Of a stretch of 64,000 nucleotides of DNA, positions 35,424-47,111 are shown piece after piece. The notes beneath the pieces were generated by a model. It saw nothing but the letters and a program-made list of their open reading frames with translations. It did not search any database and had not been told where the DNA came from. Source of the DNA: Cladobotryum mycophilum (Eukaryota; Ascomycota; Sordariomycetes; Hypocreales; Hypocreaceae); contig CM071591.1 of the NCBI GenBank assembly GCA_036429605.1, forward strand, positions 558,001-622,000, written 5' to 3'. Made by a program: the position numbers and the translations under genes. Numbering within the stretch: the first letter of the stretch is position 1; every line of letters begins with the position of its first letter.

Positions 35424-35993
35424 ATGGGCTGCGATGTGGATCAAGTATAAAGAAATTGTAGTGCGGCGACAGTTTAGACAGTGGGAAATTCTAGGGATCA
35501 AACAACTACCCTCTTCCAGTTGGTGGTTGACTTTGTATGAGCCAAGTTTCCACCCTCTCAAATCTTGATGCCACCCTCGAGAAAGGTGCCTGCCTCAGGA
35601 GGGCGCGCACCTTCCCTTCCTCATTTGCCTCCACCAAAGAAAATCACAATTGACAGCACGATTAATTGGATGACAACATTTCCCAGATAGGTTTAAACAT
35701 CCATTTCCAATTGATGCTATTTGAACAGATTAAAAAAAATCACCGATCAACGCCATCAACTCTTCTTAACCCCTTGATAAATAAAGATGTAGAGTTCTAG
35801 ACAGCACATCAGAATGCCGACCCCCAAATGAAGCCGCTATTGAAGCGAAATGAAAATAACAAAAGTGTCACACAAAATGATTTACCATACGCCTCTCTTA
35901 TGCCTAAAAACTGACATGTCCAGACATGCCAGTGTCCACTTCGTCTTCTAATAAATCATACCAAGATCCAGCCAGTACCTAACAATACTAGAT
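35424..35993. other. Intergenic spacer
   Basis: Promoter of the ZIP4-like gene and 3' flank of the AcuM-type gene. No coding signal. Confidence 0.6.
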
Positions 35994-38402
35994 TCAATGC
36001 GGTGGAGGATCATGAGGCAAAAAGTTGCCCACGATTAGAGCGGGTCTGAAATGGGTTTACCCAGTTAGCACCAGACACCAGACGACAAGGCAGATAGCTT
36101 TCCAAGAGTCACTCACAATTTGTGCTCATCACGACGAATCGTAAAGGAAAAGCAGCATTTGACAACCGGATGATCGGATTCGTCGCTCGGGTTCTTCAAG
36201 GAGCACGCCGTCAACAGCGTGTCGTGGGCAGGATCAAACGCAATGGTGCCAAATTCTTCCCAATATCGCACCATTGAGTCCTCAGTAAGAATCTCATGCA
36301 GCGCAATTTTGCCCTGGAAAAAAAACCTAATTAGTCGCCAAAGCATGCAGTAAAAGGCGGAAGGGGGGGGGGGGGGAGGCTTACATCTCGTAGTTGGTCC
36401 ACCGGAACATTGATCAACTCCGCCATCTCCTTGTTCCCTCGGAATATTTCTCCCGTCCTCCTCCAGCAACATGCCGGGACGGCCATACTAGCAAACACCC
36501 GGTCGTAGTCCATCAACTGCTTCTCAAACCACATCTCCACATACACCAACTTGATATCCGTCAAGCCCTGGGCCTTCTCCCTAAACTTGGGTCGGAATTG
36601 ATTAATGGTTCGCAGAATCTTTTGCTTTGATGAAGGGGCTATGTGGCCATCCAAGTACTTGCCCAGACGAGCGTAACCGTTGATGTAATTGAACGGCTTG
36701 AGCAGTCCAGCCTCGTATTTGGCCTTGAGCACGCGGTCCATGCGCTCTTCGGGGTTGTTGTCGTTGCCAGACGGGTCAGCGGCTTGGAGGTAGTATTCGC
36801 GAGTCTTGTCTCTCTCCGAAGCCCTACTCTTAGTCTTGCCGTCGATATTTGGGGGCGGCGGTAGCATGGCCCCTCCTTGAGTGTGACCCGTTGGGACGGC
36901 ATCAGCGGGAAGGCCATGACTGTTTGCGAAGGCAGGGAGCATATCTGATGATCCTTCGGGTCTCGTGAATGCGTTGTTGTGCTGGGGCTCGTCTGGAGCA
37001 ACTCCGTTGTCATCAAGCAGACTACTGTGAAGGAAGTCGTTCAAAAGGTTGAACTCATGTGTGACTTCAGGCCCAATCATATAATTGGGGTTGTAGGTGT
37101 TCATATTATTAAAGTTCTGGGCTGTCAACCAAGCATCTGAGAAGCCTGCGACTGTCCGCCGATTAGCCAGTCGAACCATGTTGCCTGCTATTTTCAATTG
37201 AATATTTTTGTTTTCCGAAGCAGGGTAGGGGGAAATTCGCAATCTAGACCCTGTATTGGAGAACTAGAAGGAAAAAGGAATAGGGGGATGGATCCCTCGA
37301 CAAGAAACTTACATTGATTCGCGTTCCCATTGTTACTCAACGCGCTGGCCTGCAGGCCTGATGAAGTGTCTGGTTGCACAAGAGACAAAGGGTTACCCTG
37401 TCCAAGTACACCTCCCGCCCCGAAGCCGGAATTACTCCTCTGGCCTGTGCTATCAAAGTTCGGCGGTGGTCTCATGGCGCTGGATATTGAATTGCGGCCC
37501 AACTCGGAAGGGGTCATGTTGTCAGCCTCGTCCGCCCCCGTGGCGTTCTTGCTGATACCATTCTTAGCCTTCTTCGGATCAGAGTCGCGGGGCTCATCGT
37601 GGCAGAGATGACCGATATTTCGTTTGATACATCTTGTACACGGCCTCTCCTGTCCACAGCGTCAGCATACAGCCGTATTCCGGTACCAATGAGATTGCGC
37701 CGCCCCTCAGGTAGTGGTGAGGCGGGCGAAGATCCCACTGTCGTGGGATTAGACTTACAAGGTCGCATGTCATGTGCTACCCGGAGGAAGAAAGAGTATG
37801 TTAGCCACCAAATTCTGTCACAGAAAGGGGTATACGAGGCCCCTCGGAGCCCAACGTTCATCTCTGAGGGTTTCTCAAATGCGTAATTGTCACTTCAGCT
37901 TCCGAGCTAGGTTGACTTACAGATCTCCGGCAATATACACATGCTGTAGAAGCACAAAGAATGCGCGGCCATGGTTAGTCCAGAACTGTACATATTCAAT
38001 CGCAGCCCATTACTCGTCATTGCAAAGGTCGGAAACGATGGAGAGGGGAGAGGGGGAGGGGCACAGGACAAGGTAAGATTGCAAAAAGCACTCATCACAT
38101 TGTCACTTCTCCCCCATCTGCCCCTCCACTCCACTCCCCTCCCCTCGTCTCCTCTCCTCTCCCACTCGTCCGTCGCAAGCAACGACGCAACAACGAGGCA
38201 AGCAACGATGGATGGGGGGTATCCTCATACCATGATTAACCTTGCGTCTCTTCTTGGGGCTCTTTGTAGGCAGTCCATTTCCCGTATGACCTTCGTACTC
38301 CTTTTCGCGCTCGTTGGCCTCCATCTTGACGGACCTGGCATGATCCGTCGCCCCCTTGCCATTGGCGTCGACGGCACTCGCGGCAGCCTTCCGTTCATTC
38401 AT
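35994..38402 (-). CDS. acuM: AcuM/ERT1-type gluconeogenesis regulator
   Basis: Nuclear Zn2Cys6 activator of genes for growth on non-fermentable carbon. Seven exons: 38402-38231, 37943-37921, 37776-37759, 37649-37313, 37184-36385, 36313-36117, 36045-35994; total 532 aa. The zinc cluster (KKRRKVNHACVYCRR, then SHMTC, then RPCTRC, then HLCH) is spread over the first four exons, including a 23-nt and an 18-nt exon. The C-terminal half holds the PAS-like region of the ERT1/AcuK/AcuM family (KLVYVEMWFEKQLMDYDRVF, PACCWRRTGEI), and the last exon adds the typical PALIVGNFLP ending. If the final GTGAGT donor is not used, the frame ends seventeen residues earlier at a TGA, so the last intron could be missed by software. 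The cluster resembles AcuM more than AcuK (which reads ACFACQRAHLTC from memory); the symbol is tentative. Intron 5 carries a 14-nt G run on the plus strand near its donor. Confidence 0.87.
36363..36376. repeat. G14 homopolymer inside acuM intron
   Basis: Fourteen consecutive G on the plus strand (C on the transcribed mRNA), starting about 9 bp inside the intron donor at 36384. It may interfere with sequencing accuracy or splicing. Confidence 0.8.
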
Positions 38403-38817
38403 GCTGTGCTCAATTTCGTCCCCCTCGTTTCGGCTCTCTCATTGGATCTTCTTGACGTTACGCAAATGTAGGGTCGCAGCCGCTCCCCCCGTTTCCATAG
38501 GTCCACTAGACAGCAGTCCCCCTCCTCTTCCGTTGAGCCTGTTCCTTTATTTATTTTTCTTTCTTTTTTCTTTCTTTTCTCTTTATGGGCGTAGCTCTTC
38601 CGAGAGCACCCAATTCGCCTTGGCCCGGGAGTCTGCAGCCGAGCCCTTGTTTTCGATGTAGGGAGAGAGTTTCGGGATGTTTGCAGGAAGTCGCGTGAGA
38701 CCTGCAGGGGTGTTTATTTCTTTGATGGGCTCGATTCGATTCGTATGGAGGTTGCGGAATAGGGAAATTGTATTACGACTTTGGCGCAGTTCGTATCGGC
38801 GAGATGATGGCGTTGCG

Positions 38818-38838
38818 GGTTACGTTACGTTACGTTAA
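38818..38838. repeat. (GTTAC)n short tandem repeat
   Basis: Four consecutive GTTAC-like units about 420 bp upstream of the AcuM-type start codon. Confidence 0.6.
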
Positions 38839-39291
38839 CTTGACGCATGAGTCGACCGAGGAAAATAAAGAAGATGCAAGTTTGGGTTGGATTGAGCACA
38901 AGAGCAGGAAGAGGCATCAGCGAGTCAATGCCCCATCGTTAGCACCCGCACTTCGGCTTCACAGTGGGGACCCAAAACGAGCTGGAACATGAAAGTCATC
39001 GGCTAAAGAGTGGCGGGGCTTCCATGTTTCTTCAGAACACCTCAGCCCGGGCAGTATTACCTACAAGTGCAAGTATCCCTGGATGTAAAAACAGCCCTAG
39101 AGGGACCTAGAATTTGTTTTTGAATAGGGCACCTCGTTCAGGGCGTCGTAGGCAAGCTCGTGGCGCTGCTTATGGCACTAAGCTGAAGCTTCTAGCTGCA
39201 GGATCTCTTTCATGACAGGTAATAAAATCGCTTTGCCATTACATACTCGTTTTCCTCTTAAATAGCACCTGACAAGTCATCCCTACCTTAG

Positions 39292-39322
39292 CCTACCCTA
39301 TTCTACCCTATTCTACCCTATA
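39292..39322. repeat. Three 10-bp TACCCTATTC units
   Basis: Three head-to-tail copies of a 10-bp unit, the last imperfect. Not telomeric TTAGGG/CCCTAA. Confidence 0.65.
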
Positions 39323-39972
39323 CTGTAAACCTCTTCATCCATCCAAGGGGGAGCAGCCTCGGGAAAGTGGAAGATGGCCCACCACCAAGACGACGAAAAA
39401 AAACACCATGTGAAACGCCATTTCTTCTGCCTAGGCAAATCAAAAAAGAAAGAAAGAAATTTCCGCCGCCGATCCGATTTGCCTTGTTTCCTTTTCGGCC
39501 AGTCGGAACAACCGTTACATCGTTTCAGATGCAGGTGACCGCATAAGGGGGACACTCATCTTCTCGCCCTGCTTCATGTACTTTGGTGCCGTACCCTACA
39601 TACTCGGTGGGTGGGTGGTGACACCTTTCGGATCATCACGGGTTGGCCAATGTTGGCCTGCAGCATCGCCAATAGAACGTTAATTACCCATCGAATAACG
39701 GCTGCTGAAAGGGAATATACAGGGGTCTGCCCAGCTGTCTCAGCCTGTGAACCCAGCCAAGAAAGCCACAATGACAGGCCGTATTATACTCGTAGTAGTA
39801 ATGAGTAATGATGATTATGCCTCAATTCAAAGTAAGACTGTGACGATGCTTATTCTGTCAGGTGTTTGTTTGCCCAATCCATCAACATCAAAAGGCCCAG
39901 TATGCATATACCTACCACTTAGATCAAGAAGCTGTAAGGCAGTCCCTAGCTAACAAAAAAAAAATGTAATCC

Positions 39973-42900
39973 TTAGATCGCCACAAAGAAACTCTTCTCC
40001 CCTTCCTTTGGAACAACCCTCGCCCGCTTCATAATCTCATCTTCACAAGCTAGCCTAATCCTCTCGGGAGTAGCCGGGCTCTCCAATCTCAAGAGACCCT
40101 CACTATGGTCCTCCCCATGCTTGGCTTCAACCCCGACACTCTTTCTCGCAGCCTTGAGCGCATCGCGAATAGCAAAGAAGACTGCGCTGCCCATGAATAG
40201 AGGCGGCTCCCCAACACCCCTGCTGCGTTGGATTGTTCGTAACTCCTTCCATTCAACATCCTTGAGCAGCGTGACGTTGAACTCTTGTGGGATATCTCGG
40301 AAGCCGGGAATCTTGTATGCTCCTGGACCACGAGTGAAGAGGCCGCCGGCCATGGGACCGTTCCGCAACCACAGCGACTCCTCCATAGTAAACAGACCCA
40401 ACCCTTGCATGAAAGCACCTTGGATTTGGCCATAGTCGATTGCTGGGTTGATGGACTGGCCAACATCCATCTTTACATCAGCTCGGATGCAGGTCCAGGT
40501 GCCAGTCAATGTATCAATCTCCACCTCCGCCGCCGTAACACCTTGCGTAAAATAAAAGAACAGCTTGCCCTGGTTCTTGCCCCATTCATACCCGATCTCC
40601 GGCGTCTTGTAGAAGCCCTGTGCCGACAGATTCACTCGCTCAAAGTATGCTGCGTGAGCAAGCTCCTTCATGGTGGCTTGTGGTCCTAGCTTCTCCCTAA
40701 ACGGAGCTAAACGCTCATTGAGTTGCTCGCAGGCATTGAAGATGGCGTACCCGTTCAAATCAGAGGACGCCGATGCGGCTGTCGATGATGCATTGGCAAC
40801 TGTGTTGGTAGCCGTCTCGGAGATGAAGACATTGTCCAGAGGAACCTGGAGCGCTTGTGCAGCAATTTGTGTCATCTTGGTGTGTAGTCCCTGGCCCATC
40901 TCAGTGCCTCCATGCGCCACTAGAACAGAGCCGTCGTGGTATATATGCACCAATGCCCCGGCTTGGTTCAGGAAGAGCGCTGTGAATGAAATGCCAAACT
41001 TGGTAGGGATCAAGGCCATGCCCCTCTTCCGCCACTTGTTGGTGTCGTTGAACTTGGTAACCTTTGCCTGTCGCTCACCGTAGTTGGATTCCTCTAGAAC
41101 TTGTTGGTACATGAGTGGTACATGCCAATCTGTGATGGCTTGGTTGAAATGCGTATGGTCGAGAGGTTTGTAAAAGTTCATCTCCCTTAGTTTCTCCACA
41201 GGAATCCTTAAGCGATCAGCGGCCTCTTCCATCATCGTTTCTACAATAAACATGCCCTGAGGGCCACCAAAGCCACGGAATGCAGTGTTCGATACCGTGT
41301 TGGTCTTGCAAAGCCGGCCTCGGATAAAAGTGTTGGGAATGCGATAGCATCCATCCACGTGAGTCATTGCTCGTTCCATTACACTGGCGCTGAGATCGAA
41401 GCTCCAACCGGCATTATTATAGATGTCGCAGTCCAAAGCCTGAATCATGCCATCCTTGTTGAAGCCAACTTTGTACTTCCCGAGGAAGGGATGCCTCATG
41501 CCCATGGCAATCATATCTTCTTCTCTAGTGAGCATATATCGAACTGGCCGTTTAGTCTTCTTCGCTGCGAGAGCAACCGCTGAACTCAGCATGATGGATC
41601 TTGTTTCTTTGCCGCCAAAGCCTCCTCCAATTCTCTTAACGCGGACGACTATCTTATTCGCAGGTACATCACAGACACGAGATGCAAAAACTTGCCTGTG
41701 GCTTGTTAGCTACGGTCATGGAAGGAGAAGAAGGGATACTAACGCCTCGTTGGGATTCTGTGTGCCTGCGAATATTTCCATGGCTCCGTCCTCTGGACTA
41801 GGAATAACCAAGCACGCGTGTGTTTCCAGATAGAAATGCTCCTGTCCGCCCATTCTGGCTATACCCGTGAAGACATAATCACAATTTTTGAATGCCTCTT
41901 CGGTATCACCGTTCTTGATTTCTCGGTAAAATGGATGGAAGCTATCTTGTTCGATAGCCTCCTCCATAGTCAATATTGCCGGCAGGTTTTCGTATTCTAC
42001 CTTGACAACCCTCGCAGCCTCCTGTGCCCTATTTGCGGAAGTGGCTAGTACCATGGCAATTACCTGACCGGCTGTGTGAACCTCTCCTTCAGCAAAAACG
42101 GCTTCGTCAAAAGTAGGGGCTCCGAATCTGTTGGCGTCGGGTGAAGGCATATCATTTACGTCAACATAGTCCACGACGCCGGGCATATCTAACGCAGCCG
42201 AGTAGTCAATAGACTTGATCTTTGCGTGTGCTCTGGTCGAGAGGACCCAGCAACCATATAGCTCGTTCTTCAAAGGAGGAATATCGTCTGTGTATTGCGC
42301 TTCACCCGTAGTTTGCTTCAGAGCGGCCACGTGGGGATTCGACTTGCCGGTGACAGCCAATTCATACGCTGCAGCTGCTTGAGAATCAGTATGGCCTTTG
42401 GAGATGGATCTCTCAATCTCATCCACAGCCTCCTTGTCGACGTGCTCAGTCTCACCATCGAGCCTTTCGAGAACATCATGATAGAATCGATAGAAGAAGC
42501 CGAGAGCCAACGCCTTTCGATATGACGCCATACCCCCTGGCACGCTGAATTGTAAATCGAAATCAGCACCCAATGCGCTCATAGTCCCCTCCAGTGTCTC
42601 TAGCTCGGCGAATCGCTTTCCTACGAGATATTCTGATGCCGTCTTTGCAGATACCGTCATCGCTGCCAGTCCACCATAAATTAAGTTGGACTCTGTAACA
42701 ATACCATCGTCGTCCATCTTGACCCTCAAAGCAGCAGTGACAATGGCAATATCGTCGTCCTTTCGCTTCGCTTGTTTGTACGATCGATAGAACTCTCCCT
42801 TGGCAGCCATTACCGGGATCCTGATGGAAGCGATTATGGCATCTTGGGTAAGGGATGTCTTTCGATAACCGACGAAGAACTCTGATAATGGAATCTCCGT

Positions 42901-44192
42901 CTCTTTCGTTGCAGATTTAGCCACCAAAACGGCATTGGCACCCCACAGGGCAGGATTTAAATCCGAGATGGGTGACGCAGTGACCAGATTTCCAGCAGGC
43001 GTTCCCACATTGCGAATTTGTCTGCCAGCAAAGTACTTCAACTGCCTGAGGATACCGTCAAATACCTGACCCCTAACCGGGCCGTAATGCTCAATGGCGC
43101 GCTCGCAGAGGTGCTCAAGGTCGGTCAAGGTGACATTGCCGCCAACCTCTAGATGATCCTCCTTGAAATCGTATTGTCTCAACTCGGCAATGTCGCCAAC
43201 GTATACTGATACGGGGTACTGCAAAGCCTTGAACTTGATCTCGATTTGCGTCTCGGAGCTTCCACCAATAATCTTCGCTTGAGGGTAGGCGCTCTTGATC
43301 TGGAGAAGCTGGTCCAGAGTCGTAGGCCGTATCCATCTCTTCCTCTTGTTACCAAAGGCCAGGGGTCGTAACTCGTGTTTTTTCAGTGCAGGAGGGAATA
43401 TGAGTTCGGTATCGGAATTGTACTCGATGAATCCTGGAGGGGTGAATTTCTTGATGGGCTGGTCATCGTTCTTTTTGTCCATGCAGCAGCCGCCATCTGG
43501 TTTTCCATTTCCATTTTCCATGCAGCAACCACCGCCTCCGTTGGTCTTGGCCTTGCCGCACGAGTTTTGTGCGCTGAAAGTATGAGCCGCATCAAGGATC
43601 GATCTGTAGCCTGTACATCTGCACAGGTTGCCGTCAAAGGCCTCCTCAACGTCGTGCTCAGTCGGGTTCGAGTTGTTTCTCAGCAGAGCATACAAGCTCA
43701 TAACTATCCCGGGGGTGCAGAAACCGCACTGGCTTCCGTGGGATTTGGCTACCCGCTCTTGCGCAGCATGAGGTCTCTTGGTGTTACCAATGCCTTCAAT
43801 GGTAACGACATGCTTGCCATCAAGACTGACAAGGGGAGCGAGACATGCATTAACGCTTGCATGATAGATCTGCTTGGTCGTGGGGTTGTATTGGCTCACA
43901 ACAACGGTGCAGGCGCCACATCCACCTTCGCCACAACCACTAAAGGAGCAGTCAGCTTCAACTTTATCAAAGTGTTTGATGAATAACAACGAAATGGGCC
44001 TCCATACAGCTTAGTTCCTGTAAGGCCTATGCCTCTCAGATATTCGAGGACTGTGATTTCAGGGTCGATATCATCCAACACCACCTTGGTTCCGTTGAGA
44101 TAGAACCTTATAGTATCATCAAACTTGGCCGTCAGAGCGGCTAGCGACTCTGGATGCGAGTTTCGCTCTGGGGAGACGGCGATGGGCGCCAT
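39973..44192 (-). CDS. xdh: Xanthine dehydrogenase (purine hydroxylase I)
   Basis: Oxidises hypoxanthine to xanthine and urate in purine catabolism; a cytosolic molybdo-flavoenzyme. Three exons, 44192-44008, 43939-41744 and 41695-39973, giving 1367 aa, the expected full length (A. nidulans hxA class). In order: an N-terminal [2Fe-2S] domain (Cys64, 69, 72); a second [2Fe-2S] domain (CGFC at 133-136 and CRC at 168-170); an FAD domain with IIGGSSETQ; then the molybdopterin domains with GGGFGGKE and the catalytic Glu in RGVGEPPLF. The first motif reads GCGEGGCG where GCAEGGCG is commonest. A short linker after the second cluster carries two CCM motifs (200-202 and 213-215) in a Gly/Asn-rich stretch. 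One AreA-like CAGATAG site lies just upstream, near 44212. Intact. Confidence 0.96.
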
Positions 44193-44950
44193 GTTTCTGT
44201 GATTAGATGGAAACAGATAGCATGAAGTAAAAAGGGAAGGCGTCTATAGAAAAGGTATGGGTTGTCAAGTTGAGGAGGAAAATGATTTTGGGAGGAAGAG
44301 CGAGTGAGAGTAGAAGAAAGAGGAAGGATTACAGGATGGATACGTTCGGTGTAGGAGGAGATACCGTCGGGTGCCACTAGCTTAGGTACCACCCCGGCTT
44401 AAACTGGTACTGGTGCCCTACGGAGAGATACATCCATGGATTCGTACTTAGTACTACCTGGGTGGGTGAAGGCGGCTGCTCGTGTGTGGCGACTCGGATT
44501 GGCTCTGCCGTTTCTACCCAGTGCCAGTTCCAGTGGGAATGGACGGATGCTCAATAGCCTACCCCAGACCTTTATCAGAACTGCGCTCTATCAAATACCA
44601 TCCTTGACTTTCCCCTCCAAGTCCAATGCGGAGTTGCCCCTCACCACCAGGATCCGGTACCCCGCCAAAACACACAACGTCCTCAACGTGCCGCAACAAT
44701 AAAGGCGGCCGGCTCCGGACAGACAATGCAAGCCCGCCATCGGCAGCCTCCACCGTAACAATCGAGTTGTTTATTAAACGGTCCTGCATCTGGACTTTTG
44801 TATCATAGGAGCAGAGAATAATAGCGAATAGACACCAAATTGAGCATCACTCCCTCATAATTTCTCTAGATCATCTCACAAGTTCATCTTAAAACATCAT
44901 TTCAATCTATTCAACTCTTCCACCTCACTCATAGTAAAAGAAACCCTCGT
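44193..44950. other. Intergenic spacer between XDH and aminotransferase
   Basis: XDH promoter (with GTAC-type words at 44395, 44410 and 44445) and the 3' flank of the aminotransferase. A search by eye for a UaY-type TCGG-N6-CCGA site found none. Confidence 0.5.
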
Positions 44951-46600
44951 CTACTCCACCATATACTTCTTCAGTCCCCGAAGTCTACTCTTCGCCTCCT
45001 CCAACACCTCATCCTCCTTACAGACCGCAAACCTAATGTAGTCTTCCGCCAAGTGCGCATTCTCATTCGTATAAAATTCCGTCGGAGGAATAGCAGCCAC
45101 GCCCAGTTCCTGGATCAGGAACCATGCCAGCTTGAAATCCCGCGGGCGGCTCGCTACATGCGGTGGGAACGAGTAGTCTTCCGGAAACTTGACCTTGTTC
45201 ATGTTGACGAGCACAAAGTACCCGCCCTCGGGCTCTGAGTAAGGGAGACCAAGCTCGTCCCAGACTTCGTTGAGGCAGTTCATTTTAGCCTTCATATCTC
45301 GAATCGTTTCGTCCCAGAAGCCCTCAGCTTCAGCTTGCTCGAACCCTACTGCACAGGCTTCTTGCAGCGGCGAGACTGAAGAGTAGCAGATTCGGGTGTG
45401 CGCTGCTGAGACATATTTGATGAGATGCTCTGGGCCCATCAACCAGCCTTGATATCCATAAATTAGCTAGGACCTCGATGAAAACCATCCCGATTAACCT
45501 ACCAACACGCCAGCCTGTGGCATAGAAATTCTTTCCGGCTGATCCAACCGTTAAAGTCAAGCGCTCAACTTCAGGGGATAGAGTCGAGATCCTAGTAAAC
45601 GGGACATAGTAGAGTCGGTCATACACCTCATCGGAAAGGATAATGATCTCATGCTTTACGCACAAATCGCCAATCTTCTGTAGCTCATCTTTCGAGTAGA
45701 CCTTGCCAACAGGGTTATCTGTATTTTAGTTAGTGAATGGAGCCTCTCCTACTTTCCGACCCTGACATACGAGGAGTATTGATAACAATCATCTTCGTTT
45801 TCGGGGTAATTGCCCTTTCAAGCTCGTCAAAGTCGATAGTCCAGTCTGCCGCTGAGGAAGTCTTGACAGCTCCCGTCTTTGGAGGATGCAATGGAACGTA
45901 GACGATCTTGCCGCCAGGCATCTCAATGTTACTTATATATCTGATTCCTTTGTAAGCTGAGTGGTTCTTTCTTTGAGAGGAATAACTCGTTACCCACTGG
46001 TCGAAAAAGGGCTCAAAGATGATGACTTCATCACCAGGCTCGATAAAGGCCATGAAGGCGCTCAGCATACCTAGAATTTCACGTCAGTATTTCCAAATGA
46101 CAGACGACATTTCACCAAACAAAAACCTACCCTCGTTTGCTCCCGTAGTAATCGTAACTTCAGTCTCAGGATTAATCTCCCTTCCCCAATAAGGCGAGTA
46201 CGCATCCGCAATGGCCTTCTTCAGCCGAGGTCGTCCCTTGGTCGGTGAGTACTGATTACAATCGACTTGATCTAGTGCTGCCTTGGCCGCGTCAAGGATG
46301 AATTTGGGCGGATTATACCCAAAGAATCCTTGCCCCATGTTCACAATGGGCTGCTTTGGCGATGCCGCCGCCGCCTCATTGATGATGGACCTGCCCCGAT
46401 CAGCATGAAGTGACTAATTGCCATTAAAACTATGGGCGCTGAAGGACTTACCACACATCCTGCTTCTGCCCAGAGACGCGGGCGGCAGGCTTCAGTTTTC
46501 CACTGCCACTCATCGTAGAGTAATACGCCCTGAGTGCTCGTTGAATAGGTGATCGTGTTGCGATTCTGAGGGGTTGTGAGCGCAGCACAGAAAGCGACAT
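44951..46600 (-). CDS. bna3: Kynurenine aminotransferase (BNA3-like)
   Basis: Class I/II PLP aminotransferase converting kynurenine to kynurenate with a 2-oxo acid. Six exons: 46600-46452, 46390-46131, 46070-45998, 45940-45771, 45718-45503, 45447-44951; 454 aa. Residues 1-30 are basic, Ser/Arg-rich with no acids, typical of a mitochondrial presequence; a second ATG at about codon 30 (STMSGSG) could give a cytosolic form. Motifs: GQGFFGYNPP, TTGANEG, FEPFFDQ, NTPHNPVGKV, the LSDEVYDRLYY segment, and the PLP lysine in SAGKNFYATGW (Lys280). Intron 3 must use a GTGGGT donor at 45997 and a CAG acceptor; reading straight through instead keeps the frame and would add about 19 non-conserved residues, so intron retention would be silent to frame. 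Confidence 0.92.
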
Positions 46601-47111
46601 TGATCTGCCTTCCGGAGAACACGTTGACTCCCAGAGCCTTGAGTTCGTTAGAATTGCTTGGCAATATTGATCAAGACAAATAGTTGGAAAAGGACACTCT
46701 AATAAGGAAATTTGGCACTCTAATGAGTCTAATCCCTCGTTGCTAAATAGTATGTCGGGCTCTTGTTGCGACATCGCTGACGCTTCTGACAATTGTCTCC
46801 AGATGACTAATCAATAAACATCGGGTATTTCTGCCATCACGTCACCTTCTCTTCCAAGAAGCAACATTCACATGATAGATCTCAGAGATAATCCTTTGCG
46901 AAATATATCAGACAACTCTTCACAGCAGCTACGTATCGTGTGGTTGTCTCGGGCGGAAAAGCAAAGCCCGTGGTGGTTTATTGGTGTACATGAATAATAC
47001 ATAGTTTAGCAACACCCAAATTCGCGAATATTTCTCGTCCTTTCCGCCATTCCCTCCAGCAACGGCGTCACTATAGAGTCTGCCATAAATGGCAATTTCT
47101 TCTCATCCATA
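46601..47111. other. Short intergenic spacer
   Basis: Promoter of the aminotransferase and 3' flank of the kinase. Nothing else seen. Confidence 0.6.

Larger units (their letters stand above)
38403..39972. other. Intergenic spacer with short tandem repeats
   Basis: Promoter of the AcuM-type gene and 3' flank of xanthine dehydrogenase. Contains four TTACG-type units (about 38820-38837) and three 10-bp units at 39292-39322. No gene seen. Confidence 0.55.

Noticed and set aside
39292..39322. CCCTA-like repeats as interstitial telomere
   Set aside because: The unit is 10 bp (TACCCTATTC), not TTAGGG/CCCTAA, and only three copies exist.
43375..43986. 203-codon antisense frame over XDH
   Set aside because: Lies wholly opposite conserved XDH exon 2; no domain.
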